Shown piece after piece: positions 1 to 58,159 of a DNA stretch of 58,159 bases. The number at the start of each line of letters is the position of its first letter. The first letter of the stretch is position 1. A program made the position numbers and the translations under genes. The notes below the pieces were generated by a model, which was given only the letters and a program-made list of their open reading frames with translations, did no database searches and was not told where the DNA came from. Source of the DNA: Tubiluchus corallicola (Eukaryota > Priapulida > Priapulimorpha > Priapulimorphida > Tubiluchidae); assembly GCA_030141605.1 (NCBI GenBank), contig JAQGDQ010001043.1, forward strand, positions 10,001-68,159, read 5' to 3'.

Positions 1-705
1 TGGATAATGCAATTTTTATATGAGAAATTTAATGTCATGCTTCATAAACCATAAACAGTGTGCTCTCTCTAGCCGAATGAAGTAAGTGATTTTTGTAAAT
101 CTAAGTTTATTAATTACATAGCAATTTTCCGTGTAATTATTTTTGTTGAAATTTCTGTATTTTTTGTTCAAATTACATTACTGCAAATGTATGTATTTTT
201 TGTTTTTCTCCTTCTTTAGAAAATAGAGACTGCAGAAACACCTTATGCAAAGAACTTTCGTATTTTGCTGTGAATATTCCTGTAGTACATAACTTGTAAG
301 ACTAATAAGCAAGCTAGCAAGTTTTTTTTCTTTTTTCTTCTCATCTCCTAAGTAATTGTTGCTCTTTCTCATACTTACTTTTTCTCTTAAATTTTTCTAT
401 ATTACACTTTTTTGATACTTATTTTTTCTTTCCATACTCTAAGTTTTTTAACTTTACTCACTAACCTTGGTCAAATTCTCCTGTCAATAAGACCCCATTT
501 GAAAATACTATATATAATAATCATAATTACTGATTAATTGTATTTTTTGTTTAGATTTAGGTATCATCTAACTTTATTATTTTTTGTTTTCACTTATACT
601 GTTTTCATTTATACTGTTTTTTATTATTATTTTTTCTTATTTGTTTTTGTTTTTGTTATCTGCAGCATCACCGTTAATTTCTAATATACTAATCTATTTA
701 TAAAA

Positions 706-835
706 AAGGGCAGGAGACTAGATGACCCTATGGTCCTTCCCTGCCCTGCTCCATGATTATAATTACTTAATATTTAAAAAAACTTTTGACGTTAAACTAA
801 TTGTAGAAAATAAATGTTCTATGTCTATGTCTAAC
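706..835 (+). mobile_element. Retroelement 3' end with ATGTCT tail, left arm
   Basis: Hairpin GGGCAGGAGAC...GTCCTTCCCTGCCC followed by AATAAATGTTC and repeated TATGTC units. It has the same architecture as 5786-5936 and ends about 20 nt from exon e14. Confidence 0.6.
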
Positions 836-853
836 ATGAATCACGTGACTGAC

Positions 854-25232
<24,379 letters not shown>

Positions 25233-25319
25233 CTAAAGTGATGCATTGAAACAGGTTATTTTGTGTGGTTTTTGAAAGTTGATAAGAGTATCTTTGAAAC
25301 GAAGGATAATATACAAAAT

Positions 25320-25413
25320 ATTTATATATTAATAATAATTATAATAAAATAATGATGATGATAATATTAATAATAATAAAAATAACAATAACAACAACAT
25401 CATCAACAACAAA

Positions 25414-25444
<31 letters not shown>

Positions 25445-25517
25445 ATAATAATATTATAATAATAATAACAATAAATATAATAATAATAATAATAATGATA
25501 ATAATAATAACAACAAC

Positions 25518-25561
<44 letters not shown>

Positions 25562-26066
25562 CAATAATAATAATAATAACAATAACAATAACAATAACAA
25601 TAACAATAACAATAACAATAACAATAACAATAACAATAACAATAACAATAACAATAACAATAACAATAACAATAACAATAACAATAAGAATAAGAATAAG
25701 AATAAGAATAAGAATAAGAATAAGAATAAGAATAAGAATAAGAATAAGAATAAGAATAAGAATAAGAATAAGAATAAGAATAAGAATAAGAATAAGAATA
25801 AGAATAAGAATAAGAATAAGAATAAGAATAAGAATAAGAATAAGAATAAGAATAAGAATAAGAATAAGAATAAGAATAAGAATAAGAATAAGAATAAGAA
25901 TAAGAATAAGAATAAGAATAAGAATAAGAATAAGAATAAGAATAAGAATAAGAACAAGAACAAGAACAAGAACAAGAACAAGAACAAGAACAAGAACAAG
26001 AACAAGAACAAGAACAAGAACAAGAACAAGAACAAGAACAAGAACAAGAACAAGAACAAGAACAAG
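25320..26066. repeat. Hexanucleotide satellite with three successive unit types
   Basis: AAT/AAC-rich lead-in, then (AATAAC)n to about 25685, (AAGAAT)n to about 25950 and (AAGAAC)n to 26066. Neighbouring blocks differ by one base per hexamer. Both strands are stop-free for long stretches, which is a by-product of the repeat and not coding. It abuts the right palindrome arm. Confidence 0.97.
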
Positions 26067-26199
26067 ATTAGTAAACAATGTGAATATATACAATATAGCA
26101 TAAATACAATTAAGTGAGAGTAAGATAGGTTAGGGCGTAGAACTAATTCCTGTCAAAAAGCAAAGTAATTACGTTCTAGAACGCATATAACTTCTTTAA

Positions 26200-26407
26200 T
26201 TAGCCTTCTAATTACAAAACTTTAAACGAAAATGATGTTGTGTAGAAATAAAATGTTACTTTTTATCAGCAATTTTTCTTAACAAAAACTAAACAAAATA
26301 AATGTAATTTATGATGAGTTTTTGTTTAGTTTTTGATAAGAAAAATTGCTGATAAAAAGTGACGTTTTATTTGTGCACAACATCATTTTCGTCAAATTAG
26401 AAGGCTA
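26200..26407. mobile_element. Foldback MITE with TTAGCCTTCTAATT ends, right arm
   Basis: Mirror of 21847-22055; the innermost recognised element of the right arm. Confidence 0.85.
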
Positions 26408-26576
26408 ATATAGCACAACGACTCCCAGGAATAAGTGAAAGAAAATTTAAAAATGGATAAATAAATAAAAAATCTGTTTTTAAACTTTACCTGTCTACAC
26501 AGTGATAGTTATTACTTAACCGAGACAAAATTACTGTTATAAACGTTAAAGTAGCTTAATGTTTGACGTATTACAG

Positions 26577-57886
<31,310 letters not shown>

Positions 57887-58097
57887 GTTTATAAAAGTGA
57901 AGTCAGCATTGCAGCAGCAATCATTGTCTTTTACACAAAGGATGTTCAGGTTTGTAAATAACTCTGGCATTTTGAGAGGTAAAAAGAGAGAAAGGGAGAG
58001 AGAGAGAGTTAGAAAAATGGGATGTGAAAGAAACAAAAAGAGAAAGAAGAGAGGGAGATGTGGGACAAAGACGTGAGTCAGAAAGACGGAATGAAGA

Positions 58098-58098
<1 letters not shown>

Positions 58099-58159
<61 letters not shown>
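58099..58159. repeat. (GA)n tract at window end
   Basis: Purine tract continuing out of the window. Together with the CT tract at 57015-57705 it is complementary, so the two could pair across exon e22. Confidence 0.95.

Noticed and set aside
25329-26103. Long Leu/Phe/Ile/Val or Arg/Ile open frames on both strands
   Set aside because: Translation of the hexanucleotide satellite; no splice or start context.
57887-58076. Open extension of exon e22 rich in Lys/Arg/Glu
   Set aside because: It passes from EC-like sequence into GA-rich DNA; an intron with a donor at about 57887 is more likely, though not proven.

Overview
This is animal (metazoan) nuclear DNA, not bacterial. It is AT-rich and holds short exons with GT/AG borders, introns full of mini- and microsatellites, small DNA transposons, retroelement 3' ends and a 5S-rRNA-derived SINE. 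I read one protein-coding gene: a classical-repeat cadherin. Its spliced exons give extracellular cadherin (EC) repeats that, judged from memory of the family, best match protocadherin-15 (PCDH15; Drosophila Cad99C). The strongest marks are the VNELTPV start of EC2, the DGDDLxPxF linker followed by a Cys...Cys pair, and the RPEVVMQRGDTYSITVQASD segment. Vertebrate PCDH15 introns are enormous, so these compact introns suggest an invertebrate, probably marine. I cannot name the species.

The layout is dominated by a giant inverted repeat. The left arm (1 to about 22190) is the reverse complement of the right arm (about 26065 to 48175). Mirror coordinates sum to about 48147-48258, the drift being indels. 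The left arm carries exons e2-e14 on the minus strand; the right arm carries the same exons on the plus strand. The arms are nearly but not fully identical: there are indels in satellites, a few complex differences, and synonymous and nonsynonymous exon changes, with all reading frames open in both. The left arm is cut by the window edge.

Between the arms lies a single-copy spacer (about 22191-26064). It holds exon e1 (minus strand, so it belongs to the left copy), two MITEs and a diverged dispersed repeat. It ends in a 0.75 kb hexanucleotide satellite that abuts the right arm exactly. The plus-strand copy therefore has no e1. The simplest reading is two haplotypes joined head-to-head through a microsatellite in the assembly; a real inverted duplication is the alternative.

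From 48176 to 58159 the plus-strand gene runs on alone (e15-e22, up to about EC9) through a 1.9 kb 33-bp minisatellite, a 1 kb 27-bp minisatellite, a (TTG)n tract and a CT-rich tract. The plus copy has 21 exons and about 919 codons; the minus copy has 14 exons and about 610 codons. Neither the 5' end (signal peptide) nor the 3' end (last EC repeats, membrane segment, cytoplasmic tail) is inside the window.

No self-evident new gene system was found. The most unusual items are the palindrome and its junction, an array of seven 41-bp repeats that each copy a splice acceptor and donor, two partial exon duplications, retroelement tails lying about 20-26 nt behind splice donors, and recurring hammerhead-like motifs in Penelope-like debris.
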